From the NCBI GenBank assembly GCA_009773565.1, contig WSXY01000003.1, forward strand, positions 62,001-126,000: a DNA stretch of 64,000 nucleotides, read 5' to 3'. Positions within the stretch are counted from its first letter, which is position 1. Every line of letters starts with the position of its first letter. The notes beneath the pieces were generated by a model. It saw only the letters and a program-made list of their open reading frames with translations, searched no databases and was not told the DNA's origin. Source of the DNA: Actinomycetota bacterium. GTDB taxonomy: Bacteria > Actinomycetota > Coriobacteriia > Anaerosomatales > Anaerosomataceae. A program made the translations under genes and the position numbers. Of this stretch, positions 1-9,025 are shown in pieces.

Positions 1-778
1 CCTCGGCAGACTTCAAATAGAACTGGTCCGAGGAGAACTTCATTCGGCTGACGTCATCAAGCGTCTTGCCCGTCTGGATACACACGAGCATGTCTTGCGC
101 CTGCGCGTGCGAAGCCTGAACGTAGTGGATGTCGTTGGTGGCGACGATTGGCAGCCCCAGCTCGTTCGCGAGCCCGACGATTGCGCGGTTGATATCCTTT
201 TGCGAGACGCCATTATCGGCGACGATGCCCTGCTCCTGGATCTCCAGGTAGAAGTTCTCCTCGCCGAAGATCTGCGCGTACGTCTCGGCCCAGCGGCGGG
301 CTTCCTCGGGCTGATTGTGCTCGAACGCCTTGCTGACGATGCCGCTCATACACGCGGACGTTGCGATGATGCCTTCTGAGTACCGGCGCAGAAGCTCCTC
401 GTCGACCTGGGGCTTGTAGTAGAAGCCGGTCGTCCATGCCTCGGAGACCATCGCCATGAGGTTGCGGTAGCCGGTCTGATTGCGCGCGAGCAAGAGAAGG
501 TGGTTGAGTTTGGGCTTGCCGTCGCGCTTGCGTCGCGAATCCGGCGTGAAGTAGATCTCGCAGCCGAGCACGGGCTTTATGGGCGCGCGACCGGTCTTCT
601 CGTTGCCTTTGGTGGCGGCCCGGTAGAACTCCACCGCACCGAACATGACGCCGTGGTCGGTGAGCGCGAGCGCCGGCATGTCGAGCTGCGCCGCGCGGTC
701 GAGCAACCCCTCGATCTTGGCGTGCCCGTCGAGAAGCGAGTATTCGGAATGAGTGTGCAGGTGGACGAACCCCGACAT
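1..778 (-). CDS. dnaE: DNA polymerase III alpha subunit, N-terminal PHP part (runs off window)
   Basis: The reverse strand from the ATG at 778 to the window edge is open and encodes about 259 residues of the replicative polymerase catalytic subunit. The start MSGFVHLHTHSEYSLLDG is the classic N-terminus of the DnaE PHP domain (metal-binding HLHTHSEYS, then LTDHGVMFG, then GCEIYF). Further along come LLARNQTGYRNLM and LPIVATNDIHY, also typical of this family. The polymerase, HhH and OB domains would lie beyond position 1, so only the first quarter is present. It follows yerC with a 5-base gap and is probably cotranscribed with it. The reading frame is intact; the identification is very secure. 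Confidence 0.95.
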   Translation of the reverse strand, partial: MSGFVHLHTHSEYSLLDGHAKIEGLLDRAAQLDMPALALTDHGVMFGAVEFYRAATKGNEKTGRAPIKPVLGCEIYFTPDSRRKRDGKPKLNHLLLLARNQTGYRNLMAMVSEAWTTGFYYKPQVDEELLRRYSEGIIATSACMSGIVSKAFEHNQPEEARRWAETYAQIFGEENFYLEIQEQGIVADNGVSQKDINRAIVGLANELGLPIVATNDIHYVQASHAQAQDMLVCIQTGKTLDDVSRMKFSSDQFYLKSAE

Positions 779-783
779 GGGCG

Positions 784-1095
784 CTACTCGCCCGCTTCCG
801 CTGATGTGTCGCCGATCCGACCGATGATGCGGGTGTAGCCGTCGGCACCGTAGTTGAGACTACGGCTCACCCGGCTGATAGTCGTGGTTGAGGCACCGGT
901 CACTTCCTGGATGCGTGTGTAGTGCTCGCCGGCGGCAAGCATACGCGCCACAGCAAGGCGCTGAGCGAGTTCCTGCAGCTCACGGATGGTACACACATCC
1001 TGCAAAAACGCGTACGCCTCATCGGCGTCCTCCAAAGCAAGCAAGGCCCTGAGAAGGGCCTCGACTTCGGGCGTTCGAAGACGGTCTGAAGACAT
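784..1095 (-). CDS. yerC: YerC/YecD-type TrpR-related DNA-binding regulator
   Basis: A 103-residue protein of the TrpR-like YerC/YecD family, small helix-turn-helix repressors whose ligand is mostly unknown. The middle of the protein, RELQELAQRLAVARMLAAG followed by YTRIQEVTGASTTTISRVSR, is the Trp-repressor-like HTH with the TGAS/TTISR recognition helix. The length fits the family. The ATG at 1095 has a GGGGAG Shine-Dalgarno sequence about 10 bases upstream. An inverted repeat lies about 40 bases upstream of the start and may be its own operator. The downstream neighbour is dnaE. Confidence 0.88.
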   Translation of the reverse strand: MSSDRLRTPEVEALLRALLALEDADEAYAFLQDVCTIRELQELAQRLAVARMLAAGEHYTRIQEVTGASTTTISRVSRSLNYGADGYTRIIGRIGDTSAEAGE

Positions 1096-1130
1096 CTGTG
1101 ATGATCTCCCCGTGTGATCAGTTGGTGTGT

Positions 1131-1145
1131 ATGGTGAGCCACCAT
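1131..1145. promoter_or_regulatory. Inverted repeat upstream of yerC, possible operator
   Basis: ATGGTG-AGC-CACCAT is a perfect 6-base dyad with a 3-base spacer, 36 bases upstream of the yerC start. Extra GGTG and CCACC elements lie just outside it on both sides. Its position in the putative promoter of a small HTH regulator suggests autoregulation, but binding is inference. Confidence 0.35.
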
Positions 1146-1218
1146 CGTACCACCAGGACCCGATGTCACGGATGCCTTCCGGCGGACGGCGGGGCGAACG
1201 TGACAGGCGGCGCGGCCG

Positions 1219-1854
1219 CTACAACACACCCGAAGAGCGAACAAGCGTGCCCACCAGGGAGTACGCCGGGATGTACCACAACACGCCTCCAACGAGATAG
1301 GAGACCTGATCTTTGCGGAGCAGATCGGAAAGCTTCCCCTGCTGCGAGAGAATCACCCACCCAATCCATGTGAACGCCGCAATCGCACACAGCACGACAG
1401 CTGCTTCAGCAAGCGCGCCAACGCGGAATCTGCGCACCAAGGAGACGGCTGTCAGCACAAGTGGCAGCACAAAGAGCACCATGATGACGCCGATTCCCAC
1501 CTGCAGCGGACCAAAATTGCGAGCCTCGAACGCCGGACCGAGAAACACGAGAAGAAAGCTCGTCGACAGGAAGAGGGCCGCACCGCCGATCATGCTCGTA
1601 ACGGCAAACAGGAGCGCCTTGCCGATGGTCCGCAACCAACGTGCGGATGGGTCATGAACGAGCACAAGCGTGACCATCGCAAGGATCGGCGGAAGTGTCA
1701 TGAACGCGAGGTACGCCGGGGTGTACGAGTAGTACGGCTGTGTTCGAAGCGCAACAATCGCAGGCACGTAGAACGCGAGCGTGAACGCGTACAGCAGCGC
1801 ATATGACTCACCGAACGAGATCTGGTGGTCGGCCTCGATGGTCAGCGCGTCCAT
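1219..1854 (-). CDS. Polytopic membrane protein, Yip1-like
   Basis: A 211-residue hydrophobic protein with about five to six predicted membrane spans, at roughly residues 20-42, 48-68, 82-106, 115-140, 150-172 and 190-210, and no recognisable catalytic motif. The layout is reminiscent of the Yip1/YIPF superfamily but I could not confirm this. The ATG at 1854 is preceded by GGGAGAGG at 6 bases; the frame is open for another 26 codons upstream, but that extension is charged and lacks a ribosome site. It lies between the CWB2 wall protein and yerC on the same strand, with no functional clue from context. Confidence 0.6.
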   Translation of the reverse strand: MDALTIEADHQISFGESYALLYAFTLAFYVPAIVALRTQPYYSYTPAYLAFMTLPPILAMVTLVLVHDPSARWLRTIGKALLFAVTSMIGGAALFLSTSFLLVFLGPAFEARNFGPLQVGIGVIMVLFVLPLVLTAVSLVRRFRVGALAEAAVVLCAIAAFTWIGWVILSQQGKLSDLLRKDQVSYLVGGVLWYIPAYSLVGTLVRSSGVL

Positions 1855-1944
1855 CGCCATCCTCTCCCGCGGTCGGGTCATCCCAGACGCAGCGTAACTC
1901 CGGGAGCGGTCGAGTACCTTGACCGAGGTCAAGCCGCCAAGAAG

Positions 1945-4287
1945 CTACTTGGCGAGATACGAGATGATCTCGTTCGCCACTGATCGGGCCACGGCGGCAT
2001 CGCCGCCGATCACGTACCACTTGAGGGTGCTAGGGCGCCTCGACAAGATCGCTGCCGTATCCGGGGAGAGTTGCCATGGCTCTGTGAGTAGCAACGCCGC
2101 GTTGAAACGCGACGCAAGCACGCCACCCGTGAGCGCATCGGGATAGTCCATTCCGGTGCAGACGACAAAGCGCTCCAGCGAGAAACCATTCGCGAGTGCA
2201 TAATCGGCAACAACCCGCGCCGTCTCCCAGCGATCGGTTCCCTGGAGCCGAAGTGGCCGAGCATCGGGAACGAGTGCCGCAACCGACTCCTCGACCGCCT
2301 CAGAGACCGCACCATAGCCGCCAACGATGATTGTGGAAGAAGCCCCGATCGACGCAAGAGCGTCGGCCGTGGCCGTCGTGAGCGTGGCAGTATCGGTCAG
2401 GAGTATCGGCATGTTCTTTCGCGCGGCAATCGGCGACATCGCAAGGGCGTCCGGGAAGTTCATACCGGATGCCACGACGACCGTCTTTGGCGTGCCGCGC
2501 ACAAGAGCGAGCTCCTGTTGGATCTTCACTGACGTTTCATACCGGCTCGAACCTCCGAGGCGCTTGACGTTCGCCCGACCGAGAAGGCTCTCAAGCTGGC
2601 GATAGGTGCTCGCCGAGACGGCGCCCTCGCCTCCGAGGACGACCGCCTTCATCGTGCCGTACGTTCGCTTCGAACCCCAGAGCCGCCGGATCTCTTCGGT
2701 AACCGAGGCCTCAAGCGAGCGGGGCGACGTGAGTAAGACGGGCGCGCGTAGCGCGTGCGCGAGCGGGGCACCGCACAGAGCATCGGGGAAGTTGTCGCGT
2801 GAGGCGATGACGACGGCGTTCGACCCGGAGGGATATGCCTCCTTAGAGACCTCAACCGCGGTACCGACACGTGCATTTCCAGCAAGTCTCACGCCCACGG
2901 GAGTGAACTCGCGCTGCGCAAATCCGTTCCGTCCCCACAAGTAGACCTTGTGTACATAGTTCGTGAAGTCGTTGTTCCACTCGGAGAAGAAGACGCGCGG
3001 CCCGCCGTCATACCCGTCGACGATCTGCGGGTCGTTATAGCGCGCCCAGGGACCCGGCGACGCCTTGAGCGTCTCGCGCCTCTTGAAGCTCGCCCCACCG
3101 TTGGCTGACGTAAAGCGAACGATGTCTCCGCCACGAGCTGCGATGAACGTCTCCGCAAGGGTCGCATTCTCATCCGGGTAGCCGCCCGTCGTGAGAAACG
3201 CCTCGACCGTGCCGTCAGGGAGCACCTGGAAGGTACCGGCGTCGAAGAAGTGATCGGTTTCAACAATGTCGACAGGGGTCGTCCAGGTGTTTTCAACGGC
3301 GGACCACCGCATGAACTTCCAGGTGTACGCCGGGGTGGGGTCATCGGTGCCGCACACGAAGAGGATGCATGGACCGTCTGCCGAGTCGCGAATCACCACC
3401 TGGTTGACGAATTGCGAGCCAGAATCGTAGACACGGCACGCGACATCAAGCGTCCCTTTTGTCATCGTGCTTGGGACAGACTCGCCGATGGCGTTGAACC
3501 ACGTACCCGATACGACATCCCTACGCATGTAGTACACGTTGGTTCGAAGGAAGTAGTCAGTCTGCGAGTCGGTGAAGGCCAGCGACAAGAAGCCGGTGTG
3601 GATATCCCCGTCCGCACCCTGGGCGAAGTTGGCGTACCACCCCTCAAGGCCCCGGGTACCCTTCAGCGCGGCCTCGCGAGACTCCCACACGCCAACGCCA
3701 TCCGTGGAGACCACGCTGTACCAGTTTCCGTTGGTCGCGTCGTTCTCAGAGCTTCGATAGAAGAGCCTGATGCGATTATCGAGACCAAGGAATGGCTGAG
3801 GGTAGGTCGCCGGAATCGCGCCTGAAACAGTCGTTTCCCCGGAAGCCCACTCAGCGGTTATCGGGCCGAGATCATCCCATGCGGAGATGTCATGAGGCCG
3901 GGTACTTCTCGCCTGGAGCATGGAGCCCAGGTGCGCGCCATAAAAGACGTGGATGTAACCTGCCGAGTCGATAATCAGTGACGGACCACCATGCGCATCC
4001 TCGTTGAGTGGGTTCGTCCCCACCTGGAACGGACCTTCCCAGATGCCCGTCGCCTGGTCATATGCGGCGATGCAGGGGTGCATGCCGAAGCCCTGGTAGA
4101 CCACGATCGTCTTGCCCGTCTCGGCGTCATAGATCGCCTCGGGGCGAATGACCATGTCCTCGTAGACAGCATTGCCAGACGCGGATCCGTCAAAGAACTC
4201 CGCCCAGAATCCGAATGCGGATGAGAGCGGCGAGAACGCCAGCACGCAGGCGACAACAACCATCCATCGAAGTATGCGACGCGACAA
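1945..4287 (-). CDS. Secreted protein with beta-propeller-like region and three cell-wall-binding repeats (CWB2)
   Basis: A 780-residue exported surface protein. I place the start at TTG 4287, which has GGGAG 5 bases upstream and begins with a good signal peptide (SRRILRWMVVVACVLAFSP, then SSAFG); the open frame extends further upstream but overlaps the neighbouring gene. Residues of roughly 30-460 are rich in short W/Y-containing strands with DG-containing turns, resembling a sialidase/BNR-like propeller. About residues 466-780 hold three tandem cell-wall-binding repeat 2 units, recognisable by VVIASRDNFPDAL, VVVASGMNFPDAL and VVCTGMDYPDAL, each followed by LLT and a VVLGG, IIVGG or YVIGG strand. 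CWB2 triplets anchor proteins non-covalently to secondary wall polymers in Gram-positive bacteria. The substrate of the N-terminal half is unknown. Confidence 0.85.
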   Translation of the reverse strand: MSRRILRWMVVVACVLAFSPLSSAFGFWAEFFDGSASGNAVYEDMVIRPEAIYDAETGKTIVVYQGFGMHPCIAAYDQATGIWEGPFQVGTNPLNEDAHGGPSLIIDSAGYIHVFYGAHLGSMLQARSTRPHDISAWDDLGPITAEWASGETTVSGAIPATYPQPFLGLDNRIRLFYRSSENDATNGNWYSVVSTDGVGVWESREAALKGTRGLEGWYANFAQGADGDIHTGFLSLAFTDSQTDYFLRTNVYYMRRDVVSGTWFNAIGESVPSTMTKGTLDVACRVYDSGSQFVNQVVIRDSADGPCILFVCGTDDPTPAYTWKFMRWSAVENTWTTPVDIVETDHFFDAGTFQVLPDGTVEAFLTTGGYPDENATLAETFIAARGGDIVRFTSANGGASFKRRETLKASPGPWARYNDPQIVDGYDGGPRVFFSEWNNDFTNYVHKVYLWGRNGFAQREFTPVGVRLAGNARVGTAVEVSKEAYPSGSNAVVIASRDNFPDALCGAPLAHALRAPVLLTSPRSLEASVTEEIRRLWGSKRTYGTMKAVVLGGEGAVSASTYRQLESLLGRANVKRLGGSSRYETSVKIQQELALVRGTPKTVVVASGMNFPDALAMSPIAARKNMPILLTDTATLTTATADALASIGASSTIIVGGYGAVSEAVEESVAALVPDARPLRLQGTDRWETARVVADYALANGFSLERFVVCTGMDYPDALTGGVLASRFNAALLLTEPWQLSPDTAAILSRRPSTLKWYVIGGDAAVARSVANEIISYLAK

Positions 4288-4381
4288 CGGGTCTCCCTCA
4301 ATGGACTGGCGACACACGGAAACAGCGTCCCCGTGGAGCGTTCTGTGAGCCAGTATAGCGCACGGCCACTCTCGGCCCGCG

Positions 4382-5131
4382 CTAAACGACCTGGTTGATG
4401 AGGCTCCCGACGCCCTCGATGCGCACCTCGACGACGTCGCCTCGCCGCATCGGGCCGATGCCGGAAGGGGTACCCGTGAGCACAAGATCGCCCGGAAGCA
4501 ACGTCATGACGCCGCTCACGAAACTCACCAGCTCGAACGGGTTGAAGACCATGTCAGACGTGCGAGCCGACTGTCGCTGCTCGCCATTGAGATACGTTTC
4601 GATCTTGAGATCGAGCGGGTCGATATCGGTCTCGACCCACGGTCCGACCGGACAGAAGCTGTCGAAGCCCTTGGCGCGAGTCCACTGCCCGTCGATCTTC
4701 TGCAGATCGCGCGCGGTAACGTCGTTGGCACAGAGATAGCCGAGAACGTGTGCTCTCGCAGCTTCGGGGGTGACCTTGTGTGTGCGGCGCCCGATAACGA
4801 CGGCAAGCTCACCTTCGTAGTCGACACTATTCATACTTTCGGGGATCCTGATGTCACCGTGAGGGCCGTTTATCGCGGTGGGTGGCTTGAGGAACAGGAC
4901 CGGCTCCTTCGGGATCTGGTGACCCATCTCCCGGGCATGATCGCGGTAGTTGATGCCCACGCAGACGATCTTTGTGGGGATGACCGGCGAGAGAAGCTGC
5001 GCCTGGCTCAGCGGCACGATGCCCTCGGTCTCCCAGGCGGCAAACGGCTCGTCGGAGATAAGCGTGATGGTGGTATCGTCCGCCAGACCGTAGCGAACGT
5101 CCTCGTCCTGGAATATGCGGACAACCCTCAC
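4382..5131 (-). CDS. Fumarylacetoacetate hydrolase (FAH) family protein
   Basis: A 249-residue cytosolic enzyme of the FAH superfamily, which cleaves or isomerises (or decarboxylates) 2-oxo-acid-type substrates using a divalent metal. Family landmarks are KIVCVGINYRDHAREMG, the metal-binding VDYEGELAVVIGR (E-x-E), and the C-terminal LVLTGTPSGIGPMRRGD. I start at GTG 5131, with GGGAG at 6 bases and a conventional VRIF-type N-terminus; the frame continues to a TTG/ATG pair at 5161/5158. It is 50 bases downstream of cimA and may be cotranscribed. The exact substrate cannot be read from sequence. Confidence 0.82.
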   Translation of the reverse strand: MRVVRIFQDEDVRYGLADDTTITLISDEPFAAWETEGIVPLSQAQLLSPVIPTKIVCVGINYRDHAREMGHQIPKEPVLFLKPPTAINGPHGDIRIPESMNSVDYEGELAVVIGRRTHKVTPEAARAHVLGYLCANDVTARDLQKIDGQWTRAKGFDSFCPVGPWVETDIDPLDLKIETYLNGEQRQSARTSDMVFNPFELVSFVSGVMTLLPGDLVLTGTPSGIGPMRRGDVVEVRIEGVGSLINQVV

Positions 5132-5181
5132 GAGCGACTCCCGTGGCAAGAAACACATCAACCTCTAGTGATTCAGTTCCA

Positions 5182-6756
5182 CTAAGGCTTCGGATTCTCC
5201 TGCTTCGGGTGCGAAAGTCCGTACTCGACGGAGTCGACGAGCGCCTCCCAGGAGGCCTCGATGATGTTCTGCGAGACGCCGACGGTCCCCCAGGACTTCT
5301 CGCCGTCGGCCGACTCGATGAGCACGCGCGTGACCGCGCCGGTGCCCTTCTTCTCGTCGAGGACGCGGACCTTGAAGTCAGTGAGTTCGATCGGCTCGAG
5401 GGCCGGATAGAAGCGTCCGATTGCGATTCGGAGCGCCCGGTCAAGTGCGTTGACGGGGCCGTTGCCCTCGGCGGTCGCGATAAAGCGGTGGCCTTCGACG
5501 TGCACCTTGATGGTCGCCTCGGTCATGACGCGGCCGTCCTCGCGCTTCTCCATGATGCACCGGAAAGATTCCAGCCGGAAGAACGGCGAATGGGTCCCCA
5601 TCGCTTTGCGGAGCATGATCTCGAGCGACGCATCGGCCGCCTCGAAAGAGTAGCCGCGGTGCTCCTTCTCCTTGATGCCGTCGAGAACCGCCGTCAGCGC
5701 CTCGTCCCCGGTCGAGAGCGTGATGCCCATCTCCTGCGCCTTCATGACGAGACTTGCACGGCCTGCCAGCTCGCTCACGACGACGCGCGCGAGATTACCG
5801 ACGGTCGCGGGCTCGACGTGCTCGTACGCTTCGGGCAGGCGCGCGGCCGCGCTCGCGTGCACGCCGCCCTTGTGCGCAAACGCGCTCGCGCCCACGTACG
5901 GCTGCTGCGGGTACGGCGAGATGTTCGCCGTCTCAGCCACAAAATGCGACGCCTCGGTGAGGAGCCGCAACTGGTCGTCTGTGACACACTCGATACCCAT
6001 CTTGAGCTTGAGGCCCGGGATGATCGAGGTGAGGTCGGCGTTACCCGCGCGCTCACCGTAGCCGTTCATCGTGCCCTGGACGTGTACGCATCCCGCCTCG
6101 ACTGCGACAAGCGAGTTCGCAACAGCGCACGCGCCGTCGTTGTGCGCGTGGATGCCGAGCGGAGCCGGAATAACCTCACTGAGCTCGGCGACGATACGCG
6201 CGACTTCGTGCGGCAGCGTGCCGCCGTTCGTGTCGCAGAGGACGACCGCATCGGCACCTGCATCGGCTGCTGCGCGGCAGACCTCGAGCGCATACGCCGC
6301 GTTGTGCTTGTAGCCGTCGAAGAAGTGCTCGGCGTCGAAGAACACCGTGCGGTCGGCAGCCTTCAAGAATGCCACCGAGTCGCGCACCATGCGTACGTTC
6401 TCGTCGAGCGTCGTCTGGAGCGTCTCGGTGACATGGACGTCCCACGTCTTGCCGAAGATGCAGATGGCCGCGCAGCCGGTCTCGAGAAGCGCCTGGAGCC
6501 CCGCGTCATCGGCCGCAGCAGTGTCCTTGCGACACGTGGTGCCGAACGCGCTGATGACGGCGTTCGTGAGCTTGAGCGTCTTGGCGCGCTCGAAGAACTC
6601 GATGTCCTTCGGGTTGCTGCCCGGGAAGCCGCCCTCGATGTAAGCGATGCCAAGGTCGTCCAGGCGCAGCGCGATGCGCACCTTGTCCTCGACGGAGAGC
6701 GACATCCCTTCTCGCTGGGTGCCGTCCCTGAGCGTCGTATCGTAGAGCGTGAACAT
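5182..6756 (-). CDS. cimA: (R)-citramalate synthase
   Basis: A 524-residue enzyme that condenses acetyl-CoA with pyruvate to (R)-citramalate, the first step of threonine-independent isoleucine synthesis. The N-terminus LYDTTLRDGTQREGMSLS is diagnostic of the CimA/isopropylmalate synthase-like branch. The TIM barrel has VFFDAEHFFDGYK and the metal-site IHAHNDGACAVANS, then GTMNGYGERAGNADL. The C-terminal 130 or so residues form the LeuA-type allosteric domain, which usually senses isoleucine. It follows ilvE by 21 bases in the same direction and has GGAGG ahead of the ATG. LeuCD and LeuB, both in this window, would complete the route to 2-oxobutyrate. Confidence 0.93.
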   Translation of the reverse strand: MFTLYDTTLRDGTQREGMSLSVEDKVRIALRLDDLGIAYIEGGFPGSNPKDIEFFERAKTLKLTNAVISAFGTTCRKDTAAADDAGLQALLETGCAAICIFGKTWDVHVTETLQTTLDENVRMVRDSVAFLKAADRTVFFDAEHFFDGYKHNAAYALEVCRAAADAGADAVVLCDTNGGTLPHEVARIVAELSEVIPAPLGIHAHNDGACAVANSLVAVEAGCVHVQGTMNGYGERAGNADLTSIIPGLKLKMGIECVTDDQLRLLTEASHFVAETANISPYPQQPYVGASAFAHKGGVHASAAARLPEAYEHVEPATVGNLARVVVSELAGRASLVMKAQEMGITLSTGDEALTAVLDGIKEKEHRGYSFEAADASLEIMLRKAMGTHSPFFRLESFRCIMEKREDGRVMTEATIKVHVEGHRFIATAEGNGPVNALDRALRIAIGRFYPALEPIELTDFKVRVLDEKKGTGAVTRVLIESADGEKSWGTVGVSQNIIEASWEALVDSVEYGLSHPKQENPKP

Positions 6757-6777
6757 GCTTCCTCCGCCTGCCGGTCG

Positions 6778-7692
6778 CTACACGCGCGCCAGCCAGTCTT
6801 CGAAGTCGGGTTCCTCGCCATGGACGACGCGGAAGAAGATTCTCTGCAGCTCGAGCGTGATGGGGCCAGCATCGCCGATGACATGACCGTCCACCGAACG
6901 GACGGGCACGAGCTCTGCGGCCGAGCCGGTCATGAACATCTCATCGCACGTGTAGAGGTCGGTGCGCACGAGCGACTCTTCGATGACCGGGTAGTCCAGG
7001 TTGTCAGCGATGACCATGATCGAGTCACGCGTGATGCCTTCGAGCAGGCCGTCGGAGACCGGCGGCGTCGAGATCACGCCGTCGCGCACGATGAAGAGGT
7101 TCTCGCCGGTTCCTTCGCAGACCTTGCCTTCCTCGTTCAGCAAGATGGCCTCGTTGTAGCCGTGGCGGTTGGCCTCGATGCGGGCGAGCGAGGAGTTGAG
7201 GTAGTTGCCGGTCGCCTTGATCGCAGGCGGCAGCGAGTTGATGCCGCGCTGGCGCCACGAGGAGATGCCAACATCGACGCCCTTGGTAAGCGCCTCGGCG
7301 CCCATGTAGGTCTCCCACGGCCAGACCGCGATGATGACTTGCACCGGCGCGGGAATCGGGTCGAGGCCCATGACGCCGTAGCCGCGAAACGCGAGCGGGC
7401 GGATGTAGCACGACTGGAGCTTGTTGACGCGGATGGTCTCCTTGACGGCCTCAACCATCTCTTCGACCGAGTACGGCAGCTCCATAAAGAGCATGCTCGC
7501 GGAGCGCGCGAAGCGCTGCATGTGCTCGGTGAGGCGGAAGACGGCAGGACCATCGGCCGTCTCGTAGCAGCGGATGCCTTCAAAGACGCCGGAGCCGTAG
7601 TGGAGCGCGTGCGTAAGTACGTGGACCTGGGCTTTGTCCCAGTCCACGAGGGTGCCGTCCATCCAGATCTTGTCGGTCTTTGGCAGTGCCAT
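6778..7692 (-). CDS. ilvE: Branched-chain amino acid aminotransferase
   Basis: A 304-residue fold-type IV PLP enzyme that transaminates the 2-oxo acids of isoleucine, valine and leucine with glutamate. Motifs: HALHYGSGVFEGIRCYE near the N-terminus, YIRPLAFRGYG, the lysine of IKATGNYLNSSLAR that binds PLP, and EGTGENLFIVRDG with a later MTGSAAELVPV. Length and motif order match IlvE of the BCAT-I group. It lies between leuB (57-base gap) and cimA on the same strand. GGGGAG is 4-5 bases before the ATG. Confidence 0.94.
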   Translation of the reverse strand: MALPKTDKIWMDGTLVDWDKAQVHVLTHALHYGSGVFEGIRCYETADGPAVFRLTEHMQRFARSASMLFMELPYSVEEMVEAVKETIRVNKLQSCYIRPLAFRGYGVMGLDPIPAPVQVIIAVWPWETYMGAEALTKGVDVGISSWRQRGINSLPPAIKATGNYLNSSLARIEANRHGYNEAILLNEEGKVCEGTGENLFIVRDGVISTPPVSDGLLEGITRDSIMVIADNLDYPVIEESLVRTDLYTCDEMFMTGSAAELVPVRSVDGHVIGDAGPITLELQRIFFRVVHGEEPDFEDWLARV

Positions 7693-7749
7693 GTCGCTCC
7701 CCTTCCGTAAGCGCTCGCCCCCGGGCGCCGCGCGTGTTCACCTAGGATA

Positions 7750-8874
7750 CTACTCGGCGGCCGCAAGCCGCCCGGTAACGAGGTCACCCATCGCGCTGGT
7801 GCCGACGGTCTTCTGCGGCAACGTGCTCGCATCCGCGATGTCAGCGGTGCGCCATCCGTCGGCGAGAACGCCTTCGATCGCCGTGGAAAGCGCGTCGGCC
7901 GCCTCGTTCATCGAGAAGCTGTAGCGAAGCATCATCTCGACCGAGAGCAGCATCGCAAGCGGATTCGCGATGCCCTGACCGGCGATATCGGGCGCCGAAC
8001 CGTGGCTTGGCTCGTAGAGTGCGGTGCTGTCGCCAAGCGATGCGCTCGCGAGCATGCCGAGCGAACCGGTGAGCATGGACGCCTCGTCAGAGAGAATGTC
8101 GCCGAACATGTTCTCGGTCACGACGACGTCGAACTGGGCCGGCCGGCGGATGAGCTGCATGGCGGTGTTGTCGACGAGTTGGTCGAGAAGCTCGACGTCC
8201 GCGAACTCGGCGGCATGCAGACGGTGAACGACCTCGCGCCACAGACGGCTGCTCTCAAGCACGTTCGCCTTGTCGACTGAGTGAACCGTGCCGCCGCGGA
8301 GGCGCGCGGCCTCGAATGCGGTCCTCGCGATACGCTCAATCTCGTACTCGCGATACTCCATCGTGTCGTATGCGCGCATGCCGACGCCGCCGCCGGTCGC
8401 CGCGCCTTCGACGCCCGTCTCGCGCGCCCGCGCGCCAAAGTACAGGCCGCCGGTGAGTTCTCGCACGATGAGCATGTCGACGCCCTCGAGGAACTCGGGC
8501 TTGAGCGTGCTCGCATCCTTGAGCGCCTCGAAGATCTTGACGGGCCGCAGGTTCGCGTACAGACCGAGCGCCTTGCGGATGCCGAGAAGGCCCTGCTCGG
8601 GCCGCGGCTTCGCCGGGTCGGTCGTGTCCCACTTGGGACCACCGATGGCCGCCAGGAGCACCGCGTCGGCTGCGTGCGCCTTCGTGAGCGTCTCTTCGGG
8701 CAGCGGCGACCCGGTCGCATCGATAGCCGCACCGCCGAGAAGCGCCTCGGTGAACTCGAACGTCGCGCCGAAACGCTCGCCGATGGCGCCGAGAACCTTC
8801 ACGGCCTCGGCGGTGATCTCCGGACCGATGCCGTCGCCCGGAAGCAGGCATATGCGATAGGTTGTGGCGCTCAT
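7750..8874 (-). CDS. leuB: 3-isopropylmalate dehydrogenase
   Basis: A 374-residue NAD-dependent oxidative decarboxylase of leucine synthesis, also able to serve the citramalate route. The ATG at 8874 ([20 protein letters not shown]) has GGGAG 8 bases upstream; 36 extra codons upstream are not protein-like. IPMDH-specific features are [23 protein letters not shown] (rather than the RENTED of isocitrate dehydrogenase), [15 protein letters not shown] and [15 protein letters not shown]. The D-I dipeptide in the last motif indicates NAD preference. It heads leuB-ilvE-cimA and is divergent from the cytochrome genes starting at 9026. It is separated from leuD by 3.6 kb of electron-transfer genes. 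Confidence 0.95.
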   Translation of the reverse strand: MSATTYRICLLPGDGIGPEITAEAVKVLGAIGERFGATFEFTEALLGGAAIDATGSPLPEETLTKAHAADAVLLAAIGGPKWDTTDPAKPRPEQGLLGIRKALGLYANLRPVKIFEALKDASTLKPEFLEGVDMLIVRELTGGLYFGARARETGVEGAATGGGVGMRAYDTMEYREYEIERIARTAFEAARLRGGTVHSVDKANVLESSRLWREVVHRLHAAEFADVELLDQLVDNTAMQLIRRPAQFDVVVTENMFGDILSDEASMLTGSLGMLASASLGDSTALYEPSHGSAPDIAGQGIANPLAMLLSVEMMLRYSFSMNEAADALSTAIEGVLADGWRTADIADASTLPQKTVGTSAMGDLVTGRLAAAE

Positions 8875-9025
8875 GCGGGTAGCTCCCGTTCCTGGCCGGA
8901 GAGTATTCGGGATATTGTATCGCGGGCGGCAGGAGCACGCGAGAGCGTGTCCATTACGTGTGGTGGCGCTTCTGGTGTCCACCTGCTCAGCCGTCTATCA
9001 TTGGCGGGTATCACATCCTCGCTGA

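Noticed and set aside
5143-7710. 855-codon plus-strand open frame
   Set aside because: It runs antisense to cimA and ilvE in the frame where high-GC codon bias suppresses stops; the protein is R/D/V/H-rich with no domain, and the minus-strand genes are unmistakable.
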